From assembly GCF_001422725.1 (NCBI RefSeq), contig NZ_LMMA01000012.1, positions 490,967 through 554,966 of the forward strand: a DNA stretch of 64,000 nucleotides, given 5' to 3'. Positions 26,047 through 35,527 of the stretch are shown here, piece after piece. A program made the translations under genes and the position numbers. This DNA comes from Flavobacterium sp. Leaf82 (lineage in GTDB: Bacteria; Bacteroidota; Bacteroidia; Flavobacteriales; Flavobacteriaceae). Within the stretch, counting starts at the first letter, position 1. Every line of letters begins with the position of its first letter. The notes under the pieces are model-generated. The model was given only the letters and a program-made list of their open reading frames with translations. It had not been told where the DNA came from and did not search any database.

Positions 26047-27342
26047 ATGATAAAAAGAAAATTAGTTGCCGTTTTATTGCTGTTAAATTTTGCAGCAAAT
26101 GCTCAGGATTTAAACAAACAGGATGTAAAAAACGAAGTAATGCGTATTTTAGATTCTATCAATAAAGCAAAACTTCCAGACACTAAATCCGGAGGAGGAG
26201 TTGAAGAACACTGGTATGACAGAATCTCCCTAAGAGGTTATGCACAAATAAGATACAACGGACTTTTCTCTACAAATGATAAAGTTTCCTGCGAACAATG
26301 CGACAAATCCTGGGGAACAACTTCGACAGCACCAGATGCAAAAGCAAACAACGGACTATTTATTCGTCGTGCACGTTTAGTATTTTCCGGACAGGTTCAT
26401 CCAAATGTTTTTTTCTATTTTCAGCCTGATTTTGCCAGTTCACCAAGTACCGGAATTCAGAATTTTGTTCAGATTCGTGACTTGTATTTTGATCTTTCTT
26501 TTGATAAGAAAAAAGAATACCGTGTTCGTGTTGGGCAAAGTAAGATTCCTTATGGTTTCGAAAACATGCAATCCAGTTCGCAGCGTTTGGCACTGGATCG
26601 TAACGATGCAATGAACAGTGCGATATTAAACGAGCGTGATTTAGGAATTTTCTTTTATTGGGCTCCAGCCGAAATCAGAGAACGTTTTGCCATGCTGGTA
26701 AAAGATGGTTATAAAGGTTCTGGCGATTATGGAGTTTTTGCCTTTGGAGTTTATAACGGTCAAATTGCCAACAAACTTGATGGAAATCGGGATTTGAATG
26801 TTGTTGCGAGATTAACTTATCCGTTTGTTATTGGCAGTCAGATTATCGAACCAGGAATTCAGGCTTACACAGGAAAATGGGCTTTTACAGGCGAAATTTC
26901 ATCAGGAGTAAAAGTAGATGATCCGCAATATGTAAAAGACCAAAGAGTAGGCGCAACTTTTGTTTTGTATCCAAGACCTTTCGGGATTCAGACCGAATAT
27001 AATGTTGGTAGAGGACCTCGATATAATACAGTAACCAATACAGTTGATGAAACGGATCTAAACGGAGGTTATGTTTTACTGAACTATAAACTAGATATTA
27101 AAAAGCAACTTATATATCCTTTCGCAAAATTTCAATATTACGACGGAGGAAAAAAATATGAAAAAGACGCCAGAAGTTATGTCGTAAGAGATTATGAAAT
27201 TGGTATAGAATGGCAGCCAATTAAAGCTTTTGAGTTTACAGCAGAATATGTCATTGCCGACAGGACTTTCGAAGACAGCGTTCTTCCTATCAACCGTCAG
27301 CAAGGAAATTTATTGCGATTGCAAGCCCAGTTTAATTTCTAA
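26047..27342 (+). CDS. Phosphate-selective porin O/P family protein
   Basis: Outer-membrane porin of 431 residues. The ATG at 26047, preceded by AAAGG and followed by a signal peptide (residues 1-19, ending ANAQ), is chosen over the long upstream extension that would cover the promoter. The barrel shows porin O/P features: ISLRGYAQIRYNG early, then FIRRARLVFSGQVHPNVFFY, and a C-terminal LRLQAQFNF ending in Phe. OprO/OprP proteins carry phosphate or polyphosphate across the outer membrane. It follows the PhoR-like kinase and carries the best 11-bp repeat box, supporting control by the adjacent PhoB-like regulator. It converges on the next gene with 2 bp between stops and no visible terminator. 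Confidence 0.9.
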   Translation: MIKRKLVAVLLLLNFAANAQDLNKQDVKNEVMRILDSINKAKLPDTKSGGGVEEHWYDRISLRGYAQIRYNGLFSTNDKVSCEQCDKSWGTTSTAPDAKANNGLFIRRARLVFSGQVHPNVFFYFQPDFASSPSTGIQNFVQIRDLYFDLSFDKKKEYRVRVGQSKIPYGFENMQSSSQRLALDRNDAMNSAILNERDLGIFFYWAPAEIRERFAMLVKDGYKGSGDYGVFAFGVYNGQIANKLDGNRDLNVVARLTYPFVIGSQIIEPGIQAYTGKWAFTGEISSGVKVDDPQYVKDQRVGATFVLYPRPFGIQTEYNVGRGPRYNTVTNTVDETDLNGGYVLLNYKLDIKKQLIYPFAKFQYYDGGKKYEKDARSYVVRDYEIGIEWQPIKAFEFTAEYVIADRTFEDSVLPINRQQGNLLRLQAQFNF

Positions 27343-27344
27343 AA

Positions 27345-28415
27345 TTAATCCTCGAAAACGCTAAATAAGGAATCCCAGTCGATATCTTCATTAAATTGAG
27401 TTAAACCTTTATACGACTTTACTTTTGAAAGATCTTCAATGGTAAAGTCGTCTTGCATTGCATAAGGCACCAAATTTTCATCTTGTAGTTTTATCGCCAG
27501 ATATTCCTGCTCATATTGTCCCGGAGTTGGGATAAAAAAAGCTTTCTTGCCCAGTTTTGCAAGATCCATTACCGTTGTATAACCCGAACGACATAAAACA
27601 AAATCACTTTCGTTAAAAGTTTGTTCCAGTTGTTTTGAGTTCATGAAATTATAATACGTTACATTTCCGGCTTGCCATTTTGTTTGTGCTTTTTCTACAA
27701 CACCTTGTACAAAGACAACTTTACCTTTATAATCAGCAACTTCTTTTTGTAATTTTTCGTCTAAAAAAGTGCGTTGAGGTTCCGGTCCGGATAAAATAAT
27801 CATCAAATCGTATAACTTTGGCGTTTCCTTTTTACGCATTCTGCTCAAAGGGCCAATATATTTAAGGTTAAGATCACTTGTTTTAAGATGACCCAGTTCT
27901 CCCGTTAAATTTATGGTATCATTGGTATCCGGAACCCAACATTCAGTATATTTTTTTATAACATGTTGGTGACATTTACTCGTAAACCAAGTCGTATTTC
28001 CTGTCATTACATTCAATTGATGCGTCATAAAAACAGAAGGAATTTTTTTGCTGAAAACACCCAATCGATTATCCGAAATGATTCCGTCTATTCCGTGTTT
28101 TTTGATCCAGCTTCTTACCATTTTTTTCTCATCCAGAATAGCGACAATCATTTTAGGTAAATTCTTAATCAGTTTCCATTTAAAATTCTTACCATTCTTA
28201 GCATATTCAATATGATAAGAAGGCAATTCAAGAGTTTGAATGTATGGAAATTCTTTTCGCAATAACGCCAATGCAACACCATCAGACGCAATTATTGGTA
28301 TAAAATTCTTTTCCTGAAGCGCTTTTATAATTGGGATACATCTTGTGGCATGGCCTAATCCCCAGTTTAATGGAGCAACTAAAATTGTTTTGTTCGCAGA
28401 ATAGTCAATGCTCAT
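27345..28415 (-). CDS. GT-B glycosyltransferase, MJ1255-like
   Basis: Glycosyltransferase of 356 residues with a GT-B fold. The N-terminal segment ILVAPLNWGLGHATRCIPII (residues 11-30) has the glycine-rich GLGHATR loop, and the C-terminal donor-binding half contains LCRSGYTTVMDLAKLGKK and FIPTPGQYEQEYLA, typical of Glyco_trans_1_3/MurG-like enzymes. Probable role in surface polysaccharide or lipid glycosylation; acceptor and donor unknown. It follows the Lys/Ala-rich gene on the same strand after a word array with a terminator. Confidence 0.82.
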   Translation of the reverse strand: MSIDYSANKTILVAPLNWGLGHATRCIPIIKALQEKNFIPIIASDGVALALLRKEFPYIQTLELPSYHIEYAKNGKNFKWKLIKNLPKMIVAILDEKKMVRSWIKKHGIDGIISDNRLGVFSKKIPSVFMTHQLNVMTGNTTWFTSKCHQHVIKKYTECWVPDTNDTINLTGELGHLKTSDLNLKYIGPLSRMRKKETPKLYDLMIILSGPEPQRTFLDEKLQKEVADYKGKVVFVQGVVEKAQTKWQAGNVTYYNFMNSKQLEQTFNESDFVLCRSGYTTVMDLAKLGKKAFFIPTPGQYEQEYLAIKLQDENLVPYAMQDDFTIEDLSKVKSYKGLTQFNEDIDWDSLFSVFED

Positions 28416-28506
28416 AGTTTAACGCTTTTTAAAAACGAAGATAAAGAAATATGTTTTTTATGTTATTTCGCACATATTACTAAATTATTAACTGTATATT
28501 TTATTT

Positions 28507-28637
28507 AAGGTTCTAAGGAGCTAAGGTTCTAAGTTTTTTGCTTGTTAAATAAAAAAGCCGAACTTATGTTCGGCTTCAAAGTTTTACCTTATAATATAAT
28601 CATCTTAGAACCTTAGTAACTTAGGATCTAAGTACCT
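28507..28637. repeat. Octamer word array with inverted arms around a terminator
   Basis: Left arm 28507-28533 repeats TAAGGTTC/TAAGGAGC with an 8-bp period; right arm 28604-28637 carries CTTAGAAC, CTTAGTAA, CTTAGGAT, CTAAGTAC. Between them GCCGAAC/GTTCGGC with a 4-nt loop and flanking A/T-runs (28551-28576) can terminate the Lys/Ala-rich gene. The same word occurs in the leuS leader. Confidence 0.8.
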
Positions 28638-28641
28638 TTCC

Positions 28642-29154
28642 TTAATCCTGAATATACGTTTTATTACCGTTTTTGTTAATGTAGTATTTACCGCCTTTTG
28701 GACCTGTATATACTTTTTTGCCGTTATATTCTCCGGTAACTTTATCAGCTACTTTTGGGGCTTTTTCAGTAGTTTCCTTTAATGTTTTAGTAGACGTTTT
28801 TTTAGCTGCATCAGCTTTTTTAGCATCAGACTTAGCGGCGTCTGCTGCCGAAGTTGCTTTTTTAGAAGCCTTTGTAGCATCGCTTTTAGCTTTTGCCGCG
28901 TCTTTGTCAGCTGCTTTTTTAGTTGCTGAAGCACTTTCTTTTTTTACTGCTGCAGATGCATCAGTTGCATCTTTAGCTGCTTTTTTTGATTTTGCAGCTT
29001 CCTTTTTAGCATCAGATGCTGCTTTGTCAGCAGTTGCTTTTTTCTTTTTCGCAGTAGCTTCGGTTTTTGTTTTTGCATCTTTTGCAGTTGTTTCCTGAGC
29101 ATAGAAACTAGAAGAAAAAACAACCATAAAACAAAGTAATAATAATTTTTTCAT
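28642..29154 (-). CDS. Secreted Lys/Ala-rich protein with PBCV-basic-adaptor-like tail
   Basis: Exported protein of 170 residues: signal peptide (residues 1-19, ending FYAQ), a long low-complexity region (about 22-130) made mostly of Lys, Ala, Asp, Thr and Ser in helix-forming order, and a compact tail (about 137-170) with KKVYTGPKGGKYYINKNGNK. The tail resembles the short PBCV-specific basic adaptor domain first named in chlorella viruses; this assignment is from memory. The histone-H1-like composition suggests binding to a polyanion such as DNA, polysaccharide or LPS, which is inference. It is flanked by the big barrel gene and a word array. Confidence 0.7.
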   Translation of the reverse strand: MKKLLLLCFMVVFSSSFYAQETTAKDAKTKTEATAKKKKATADKAASDAKKEAAKSKKAAKDATDASAAVKKESASATKKAADKDAAKAKSDATKASKKATSAADAAKSDAKKADAAKKTSTKTLKETTEKAPKVADKVTGEYNGKKVYTGPKGGKYYINKNGNKTYIQD

Positions 29155-29217
29155 AGGGTTACGAGTTTAAATTTCAATTAAAATTAATCAATTTATTAAT
29201 ACGTTTTTCGTAAAGTG

Positions 29218-32200
29218 TTAAAAATAAGCGCGAAGCTGTACATTGCCTGTATGAACCACAGATCCTGTCTCGCTTTTTCGCCCCTGATAATTTAGATTTA
29301 CATCCAGAAACTGCGTTAGATTTTTCTGTAAAAGTAATTTCCATACTAAGTTTTGTCCTTGCTGAAGTCCCTCAAGCATCTGGAAACCTACTGATGAAAA
29401 TTCATTTCCTGTAAACTTATTTTGGTAAAAAGAAAATTCCCCGTTTACGGTTATTTTTTTCTCTCCCGCAAAAGAAAAGGAAGTTCCAAGCCTGTTCTGA
29501 ACTAAAGTTTCCAGATTTCCAATCTGATTTTCTTTATTCTGAAATTCATAAAAGAAATCCAAACTCGTGTTTTTCGAAAACAAATAACTGATTTTTGGTG
29601 CAACCTGATATCCATCTAAAGCGTAATTTTTCTCTTCAAAATCCTCAGAAATTAAATTGGTTTTAATCGTCTTTGTAAAAAGGTTGAACAACCAGCTTTT
29701 TTGATATAAATGAGTGTATTGCAATTGATGCGAACTGTTTGTAATATTTTGTGATCCTATAGAAAGTAGATTTTTTCCTTTATTAATAAGGTAAGTATAC
29801 GTAACAGAATGTTTTTGTTTTCCGCGATTATAATACAGGCTATTTCTAAAACTGGAATTTAGTCCTAATATATTTTCTTCTGATGAATCAAACGGATTCA
29901 GTTCTAAACGTTCGCCCTGACTTTTTACTTTTCGATCCATAATAAACGAAGTCTGATTGTAAAAATAGGATGCGATTTTCCTGAAACCTGTTTCATTTTG
30001 CCATTGCAGCGGATTTAAAGCAACAGATTGCGAAAATTTGTTTTGATTGGTTTTAATATAAACCTGATTGGGCAAAAAGATCCTGACATATCTGGCCTGA
30101 TCCGGAAAAGCTGCAATTTCAAATTCTTCTAATTCCTGGATTCCGTTGCCATTATAATCATTCCAGGTATAAACACCTTGCCCCGTAGGAACTTCAATAT
30201 AAGTAAACTCTTGTTGCGCAATAGTTCCGGAACTGGTTTCGTAAGCCGTTCCTATTTGCATGAATTGATTAAAAAAACGATCGTTATATAGAATTCTTGA
30301 ATTTAGTGAAGGTTCATTTTTCCTCGATGAATCTGTAAAATCCAAAGTACGATAACTGGCATAAACCGCTAAATCTGTTGTTTTATTCTGAATCAGTTTT
30401 GACTTTAAATAATAAGTTTGCGAATTGTTTACGTGTTGTAACAATCCGTTTTGCAAACTATCATTTCGACGTTGCAGATACCCAATTTCAACATATACTT
30501 TTGTACTGTCGCCGCGACCAATAAAAGTTCCGTATTCTGAGAATCTTTGGCTTAAAGCCGAAAAAACATTCGTGACTTTATCTCTTTGCTGATTATCCTC
30601 GATTTGCATGCTTGCACCAATCCAGTTTTTACCAAAGTGATACTTGGTCCTGGTTTGATTTCTAATAAATTTTGAAGTCGAACTTGTAGCATCACTGTTT
30701 AGATAACTGCCTTGGTTTTCGATTGTCCATTGCTTTAATTTAAAAAAAGCAGTTGCAGTATGTCTGGCTCCGGAATAACTTTCAGAATAATCTAATTTCT
30801 CAAATTGATACGTAAATAAACCAATATTCGAAGTCTCTTTTTTAGCAAATAAATCAAAATTTAATCCCGTCATTAATAAACTCTGATTGCCTAAAAGAGT
30901 TTCATTTAAATTCCAATCCCTGTTGAATTCTATATTGTACAAACGCTCAACAGATCTAAAATCTTCCTGTACAAACTGGTAATTTGCAAAAGCATCTAAA
31001 GTCCAGTCTCTGGTAAAAAGACGTTTTTTAATGTTGGTTTTAAGCGCAATTCCATCATTATCTCCGTCATCAATTTTCGAAAATAAATTTTTATCATTAT
31101 TACTTACTGCAATTTCAAAATCTACCAGGGTTTTTTCATCAGGATTATATTTTCCTAAAAAAGTAGCAACCTGCAATTTTATTGGTGCAACAAGATTGAC
31201 AATAGGTTCGTAATTTCCTTGTAAAATGCCATTGATTGGTGCTGTATATTCATAAATACGTTCTACGGAATTGTTATTCTGTATTATATAGTTTCCGGCA
31301 TTATTACCCACAAGACTAAACTTTACATTGTATAAAACACTACTTGCATCTTTTGAATATTCATAAACTTCAACTGAATTAACAAATGTTTTTTTGTACA
31401 AAATTTTATTGTCTGCATAAGCATCTTCATAAGCAGATGGTGCTTTCATTAAATTAGGATCATCTCCGGCCTGACTTAAAATCTGTACTTGCTCTGTAGA
31501 AAGATTTTGTTGCAACGGCTGGTTTTTCATGTCATTTTCAGAATAGATATAACCGCCAAAACTCCAGTTTTTATTTTCATGAGTTGCGCCCGCATACGTA
31601 ACCAATCTATTATAGTTTCGTTCAGAATATTGGTATTCAACATTAATACGCATTTCAGAAGTAATGGTAAAAAGAGAAGTAAAAGTAATTTCGCCGGCAT
31701 TATAATCGATCACATAATCGTTGTTTTCACCACGTTTCAGCAAAACACCATTTACATAAACACGTTCAGATCCTGAAATGACCAGCACATATAATTCGCC
31801 ATTCTGACCCTTTAATTTATAAGGTCCCTGATTGCCTTCCTGTCCTGTAAAAGTACTTTTGGCATATTGACCTTTTACAAAAGCAACAGAAGCAAAGATA
31901 TTGGTTTTGCTTTCTTCATCACCAAAATTAAAACTCGTAGAAAGACCTTGTACCTTTTTATTGAAATTTAAAAATTGAGTTTTTCTATTCTCTAAAAAAA
32001 CATCTCCCGCCCTGATATTCCAGTCATCACTAAAAAGTTCCATGAAAATATTATCGAACTGATCCAGTTTTTGTGAATAACCGCCATCTTGCAACGGAAT
32101 ATTATTATCCTGAAGTGAAGCCCGTAAACTAATTTTATCTGATATTTTTCCGGTAATCTGAAGATCTAAATTCGAATTTAAAACCGTATTTTGATTGTTT

Positions 32201-32649
32201 CCAACAGTTACGCCACGAGTGATGCTTCCGGAAGTATTTAATCCGTCAAAAGGAGTGACTTTTTTAATATTGGTATTTTCTATTTTGTACAATTTCTCAG
32301 AACCAACATCATTTGTAACGACTTGATTTGATTTGTATAAACTATATTCTTTAGTTATAAAATCCGGATATTTTAAATAATTTACAATTAGAGTATCTGC
32401 TGATAAATTTAATTGTTCGTTTAAAATCAAAGTTCCTTTTTCAAAATCAACTTTATAAAAAGTAGAATCGAGAGGTTCATTTTTAGTATTTAAAATTTCG
32501 AAAAAACTGGAATTTATGCTAAACTCTTCGAGATGTATGGTGTCACGCGTCGCAATTACTTTTTTGGTTTTGTACGATGATTCCGTTTCCTGCGCCTGAA
32601 GCCCGGAATACCAGATGAAAACCGTGAAAAACAGTAATTTTTTCAACAT
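29218..32649 (-). CDS. Large outer-membrane beta-barrel protein, unknown function
   Basis: Outer-membrane protein of 1143 residues. Signal peptide about 1-19 (ending LQAQ), an N-terminal soluble region, then a long alternation of amphipathic strands rich in Tyr, Phe, Asn and Gln with a C-terminal aromatic residue (VQLRAYF). Residues about 140-240 (GVTVGNNQNTVLNSNLDLQI, then DNNIPLQDGG, then FDNIFMELFSDDW) resemble a segment found in SprA, the T9SS outer-membrane translocon, but the protein is less than half the length of SprA. I do not recognise a named family. It might be a SprA-related barrel of another transport role. Confidence 0.7.
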   Translation of the reverse strand: MLKKLLFFTVFIWYSGLQAQETESSYKTKKVIATRDTIHLEEFSINSSFFEILNTKNEPLDSTFYKVDFEKGTLILNEQLNLSADTLIVNYLKYPDFITKEYSLYKSNQVVTNDVGSEKLYKIENTNIKKVTPFDGLNTSGSITRGVTVGNNQNTVLNSNLDLQITGKISDKISLRASLQDNNIPLQDGGYSQKLDQFDNIFMELFSDDWNIRAGDVFLENRKTQFLNFNKKVQGLSTSFNFGDEESKTNIFASVAFVKGQYAKSTFTGQEGNQGPYKLKGQNGELYVLVISGSERVYVNGVLLKRGENNDYVIDYNAGEITFTSLFTITSEMRINVEYQYSERNYNRLVTYAGATHENKNWSFGGYIYSENDMKNQPLQQNLSTEQVQILSQAGDDPNLMKAPSAYEDAYADNKILYKKTFVNSVEVYEYSKDASSVLYNVKFSLVGNNAGNYIIQNNNSVERIYEYTAPINGILQGNYEPIVNLVAPIKLQVATFLGKYNPDEKTLVDFEIAVSNNDKNLFSKIDDGDNDGIALKTNIKKRLFTRDWTLDAFANYQFVQEDFRSVERLYNIEFNRDWNLNETLLGNQSLLMTGLNFDLFAKKETSNIGLFTYQFEKLDYSESYSGARHTATAFFKLKQWTIENQGSYLNSDATSSTSKFIRNQTRTKYHFGKNWIGASMQIEDNQQRDKVTNVFSALSQRFSEYGTFIGRGDSTKVYVEIGYLQRRNDSLQNGLLQHVNNSQTYYLKSKLIQNKTTDLAVYASYRTLDFTDSSRKNEPSLNSRILYNDRFFNQFMQIGTAYETSSGTIAQQEFTYIEVPTGQGVYTWNDYNGNGIQELEEFEIAAFPDQARYVRIFLPNQVYIKTNQNKFSQSVALNPLQWQNETGFRKIASYFYNQTSFIMDRKVKSQGERLELNPFDSSEENILGLNSSFRNSLYYNRGKQKHSVTYTYLINKGKNLLSIGSQNITNSSHQLQYTHLYQKSWLFNLFTKTIKTNLISEDFEEKNYALDGYQVAPKISYLFSKNTSLDFFYEFQNKENQIGNLETLVQNRLGTSFSFAGEKKITVNGEFSFYQNKFTGNEFSSVGFQMLEGLQQGQNLVWKLLLQKNLTQFLDVNLNYQGRKSETGSVVHTGNVQLRAYF

Positions 32650-32753
32650 AAATACTTTAACTCTAAAAAACCAAAAGTAGTATTTATAATTGGTAAATGT
32701 TACGGAGGATATTTTAGTTTTATTAGCTAATAAAGTACCGTTAATGAAGGTTA

Positions 32754-32978
32754 TTAAGAATATTTTATTAAAATTAGAAGTATTGCAAACAATAATAAAA
32801 GTACAATACTGTAACCAGGATCTGCATAATTAGCGTGCCATCCAAATTCTTTTATTTTTTTTGGAAAGTACGATCTCTTATCTTTTGGATTATAATAAAA
32901 CATTCCCCAGATCCAATTGTCTGGATCATTTTCCCATTCGTTTAGAGTTTCTTCGCTTGGTTCATCATCATTTTTCAT
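32754..32978 (-). CDS. DUF5808 small membrane protein
   Basis: Protein of 74 residues: a soluble N-terminal part with the motif WENDPDNWIWGMFYYNPKDK (residues 15-34), then KKIKEFGWHANYADPG, and one C-terminal transmembrane helix (about 57-72). The pattern matches DUF5808. A paralogue lies at 33405-33626 with a third small membrane protein between. Function unknown. Confidence 0.75.
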   Translation of the reverse strand: MKNDDEPSEETLNEWENDPDNWIWGMFYYNPKDKRSYFPKKIKEFGWHANYADPGYSIVLLLLFAILLILIKYS

Positions 32979-33179
32979 AGTTATAAAGTGTTGATGTTGA
33001 TGTGCTTATTTTTTTTTAGGTGTAAAGTAAATTTAGTTAAATATTTTTAATTAAGGAAGATTGTATGTTTTTCAATAGATTTTTTCCTGATTTTGTCAAC
33101 AACAAAATAGGAGTAGTGGAATGATTACATCAAACCTCTTTTTTTAAAATGTTGAGTTTGCAAAAAGTAATGTTACGAC

Positions 33180-33350
33180 TTATCTTCCGTTTTTTATTTG
33201 AGTGAACATAGAAACAGAAATAAAAAGTGCCAATGCCATCGAAGTGCCCATTTTTATCATATTACCACTATGATTTGGGTTGTAAAAAAAGTATGCTAAA
33301 TAAATGCAGCTAATAATAGCGATGCAATATTTGAAAATAAAAAATTTCAT
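33180..33350 (-). CDS. Small two-helix membrane protein (56 residues)
   Basis: Short open frame starting MKFFIFKYCIAII with a hydrophobic segment at about residues 5-23, a polar turn (YNPNHSGN, residues 23-30) and a second hydrophobic segment at about 34-50, ending QIKNGR. It lies between the two DUF5808 genes on the same strand, with even spacing. I do not recognise the family, though YxNPxHxG turns occur in small Bacteroidota membrane proteins. Support is the ORF layout and its position in the cluster. Confidence 0.5.
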   Translation of the reverse strand: MKFFIFKYCIAIISCIYLAYFFYNPNHSGNMIKMGTSMALALFISVSMFTQIKNGR

Positions 33351-33404
33351 GTTTTCAAAGAATAAAGTAGTTGGAAGAAATCACTTGTTTGAGAAATTAG
33401 ATTG

Positions 33405-33626
33405 CTAATGTTCTACAGCTATAAGAATAATTGCGATTACAATGAGTATTAAAAATACTGAATTAGGATTCGCAAAATTAATTGTCCATCCCAGTGCTTT
33501 TATTCTCTTGCGAGGAAACAATCTCGTATCTTTTGGGTTATAATAGAAAAATCCCAAAATCAAATTATTGGGATCATTACTCCATTTATTTTTGGTTTCT
33601 TCGTTGGGGTCGTTATTAAAATTCAT
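33405..33626 (-). CDS. DUF5808 small membrane protein, second copy
   Basis: Paralogue of 73 residues of the gene at 32754. It shares the DPNN...GFFYYNPKDTR core (residues about 18-32), the KRIKALGWTINFANP segment and a C-terminal transmembrane helix (about 55-70). The two copies differ at about half their positions, so the duplication is not recent. Function unknown. Confidence 0.75.
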   Translation of the reverse strand: MNFNNDPNEETKNKWSNDPNNLILGFFYYNPKDTRLFPRKRIKALGWTINFANPNSVFLILIVIAIILIAVEH

Positions 33627-33677
33627 GATTTTGTAGGTTTAAAATATGCTTCTTTCTAATAATGGTGACAACGATTA

Positions 33678-33758
33678 TTAAGGATATTTTTTACTAAATC
33701 GATATCCTAATGTTACAATTATTATAAAAAGAGAAAGAAGTATTGCAGAATGGGTCAT
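33678..33758 (-). CDS. Possible 26-residue single-helix peptide
   Basis: A tiny frame in the 335-bp gap before the XRE regulator encodes a start MTHSAILLSLFIIIVTLGYR, almost all membrane helix, and a KKYP end. A purine-rich AAAAGAA precedes the ATG. It fits the neighbouring cluster of small membrane proteins but could be chance in AT-rich sequence. The rest of the gap (33759-33961) shows nothing else I can name. Confidence 0.25.
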   Translation of the reverse strand: MTHSAILLSLFIIIVTLGYRFSKKYP

Positions 33759-33961
33759 TTCTTTTGGTTTTGCTGGTTTAGAATTAAATTATTTATTTGT
33801 TTTTGGGCGAATCTAAATTACTGTTTTGTAAGTGTTTGTATTATGTGATTATCGGGTATTTTTAATAAGTAATAGATTATGTTTTTTTATTTGAAAAAAA
33901 TAGTGTTTTTGTGAGTATATATTTATAAAATTGTGCTTTGTTATTTTGTAAGAATAAAAAG

Positions 33962-34312
33962 ATGTCATTTATGAATATTGTTGTAGGTAATAAACTTAAA
34001 ATACTCCGGAAAAATAAAAAAATGTCACAAGAAGAAGTGGCAGAAAATCTTCATATTTCACAATCAGCATATGCCAGGATGGAAAGCGGTGAAAGTCATT
34101 CGTGGGCAAATCATATTTTAAAAATCTGTAAAATTTTTGAAATAACTCCTGATGAGTTATTAAAATTAGAAGTCAATAATGAAGAAATATCCTCAGGAGA
34201 AATCGTAAATCAATTCTCGGATAATGTAATCGAACAATACGAAGAACGTATAAAAGAGCTGAAGAAAGTAATTAAGGATCTGAAGAAGGATAAAAAAGCA
34301 TTAAAGTCATAA
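33962..34312 (+). CDS. XRE-family regulator with C-terminal coiled coil
   Basis: DNA-binding protein of 116 residues counted from the ATG at 33962; a TTG at 33938 and an ATG at 33971 are alternatives. An HTH_3 domain covers about residues 6-60 (LKILRKNKKMSQEEVAENL, then SQSAYARMESGES). The last 45 residues are charged heptad repeats (EQYEERIKELKKVIKDLKK), a probable dimerising coiled coil. The neighbours are small membrane proteins and an AraC-type regulator; targets are unknown. Confidence 0.85.
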   Translation: MSFMNIVVGNKLKILRKNKKMSQEEVAENLHISQSAYARMESGESHSWANHILKICKIFEITPDELLKLEVNNEEISSGEIVNQFSDNVIEQYEERIKELKKVIKDLKKDKKALKS

Positions 34313-34350
34313 TTTTTTTTAGCTTTGTGAGAATAAAACAAACTTAAATT

Positions 34351-35412
34351 ATGGATACCAGCAAAGAACTCTTATTCTTTTTTAGCGCATTAGGAGTTTT
34401 TAACGGAATTATTTTAAGTGTGTATTTCTTCTTTTTTACCAGGAAAAAGTTCCTGACCAATTATTTTTTGGGTGCATTATTATTCGCACTAAGCATCAGA
34501 ATTGGAAAATCGGTGTTTGTGTATTTTAATCCCACGTTGCCAAAAATGTATTTGCAATTTGGGTTAACCGCTTGCTTTTTTATTGGTCCCTTTTTATATT
34601 ATTTCCTGAAATCAGCCGTTGCCGAAATTAATATAATGCCCAAATCCTGGAAACTTAGCCTTTTATTTTGGGCTTTATTTATAGGTACAATTGGATTTTT
34701 ATATCCTTACGAATATTATCCGGAACTGTGGAGAGAGTATTTCATAAAAGCGATTTATTTTCAATGGTTTGTGTATATTATTTTTTCCGGCTTTACCATT
34801 AAAGACATTCTGCAAAAAATCATAAGTAAAAAATACAAAACAACTCCGGCAGAAATGTGGTTCGGAATGCTTTTTCTGGGCAATTTCCTTTTATTCTTTT
34901 TTTATTTTCTTGCCATAATGCACGCTCCTGCCGCTACTTATATTAGCGGAGCAATTGTTTTTTCGATTATGTTCTATTTAATTATTTCGATCCTTTTATA
35001 TCGTAAAAAAACCGATGATTTGTTTTTATTAAACGGATCAAAGAATTCCGCTAAAAAAATAGATTTAGCCGAAGCGGAAATTTTTACACAAAAACTCGAA
35101 AGTGTAATGAATGAAAAGGCTCTGTATAAAAATCCCAATCTTACATTGCAGGATTTATCCAAAGAAATAAATATTTCAAGTCATCAATTATCCAAACTTT
35201 TAAATAATAATTTGGGTAAAAACTTTACCAGTTTTGTAAATGAATTTAGAATAAAAGAAGCTTGCGAAATTATAACTTCAAATGATAAACTTACTTTAGA
35301 ATCTATTGGTTATGATGTGGGGTTTAATTCTAAATCGACATTTTTCTCAGCCTTTAAAAAACAAACCGGTACAACTCCTTCAAATTACCAAAATCAAGCT
35401 TTAAGAGCTTAA
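34351..35412 (+). CDS. AraC-type regulator with N-terminal membrane domain
   Basis: Membrane-anchored transcription factor of 353 residues. The N-terminal 215 residues contain about seven hydrophobic helices, and the C-terminal 100 residues form an AraC-type double helix-turn-helix (LTLQDLSKEINISSHQLSKL, then LESIGYDVGFNSKSTFFSAF, ending TTPSNYQ). Such 7-TM/AraC proteins are common in Bacteroidota and probably sense a membrane or extracellular signal. The outer-membrane barrel gene 115 bp downstream in the same direction is the obvious candidate target. Confidence 0.88.
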   Translation: MDTSKELLFFFSALGVFNGIILSVYFFFFTRKKFLTNYFLGALLFALSIRIGKSVFVYFNPTLPKMYLQFGLTACFFIGPFLYYFLKSAVAEINIMPKSWKLSLLFWALFIGTIGFLYPYEYYPELWREYFIKAIYFQWFVYIIFSGFTIKDILQKIISKKYKTTPAEMWFGMLFLGNFLLFFFYFLAIMHAPAATYISGAIVFSIMFYLIISILLYRKKTDDLFLLNGSKNSAKKIDLAEAEIFTQKLESVMNEKALYKNPNLTLQDLSKEINISSHQLSKLLNNNLGKNFTSFVNEFRIKEACEIITSNDKLTLESIGYDVGFNSKSTFFSAFKKQTGTTPSNYQNQALRA

Positions 35413-35527
35413 AGTCAAGTGTGAATTTATAAATTCGTACTCCTGATTTCTATTTTGATTACCTCGCATTGCGATTAACAGCTGACTTTTGTTTCAACAA
35501 TAAGTCAAATTTTAATCGCCAAAATTC

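Noticed and set aside
28718..29098. Ala/Ser/Phe-rich frame opposite the Lys/Ala-rich gene
   Set aside because: It is the antisense shadow of low-complexity Lys/Ala codons; the sense frame has a signal peptide and a compact tail.
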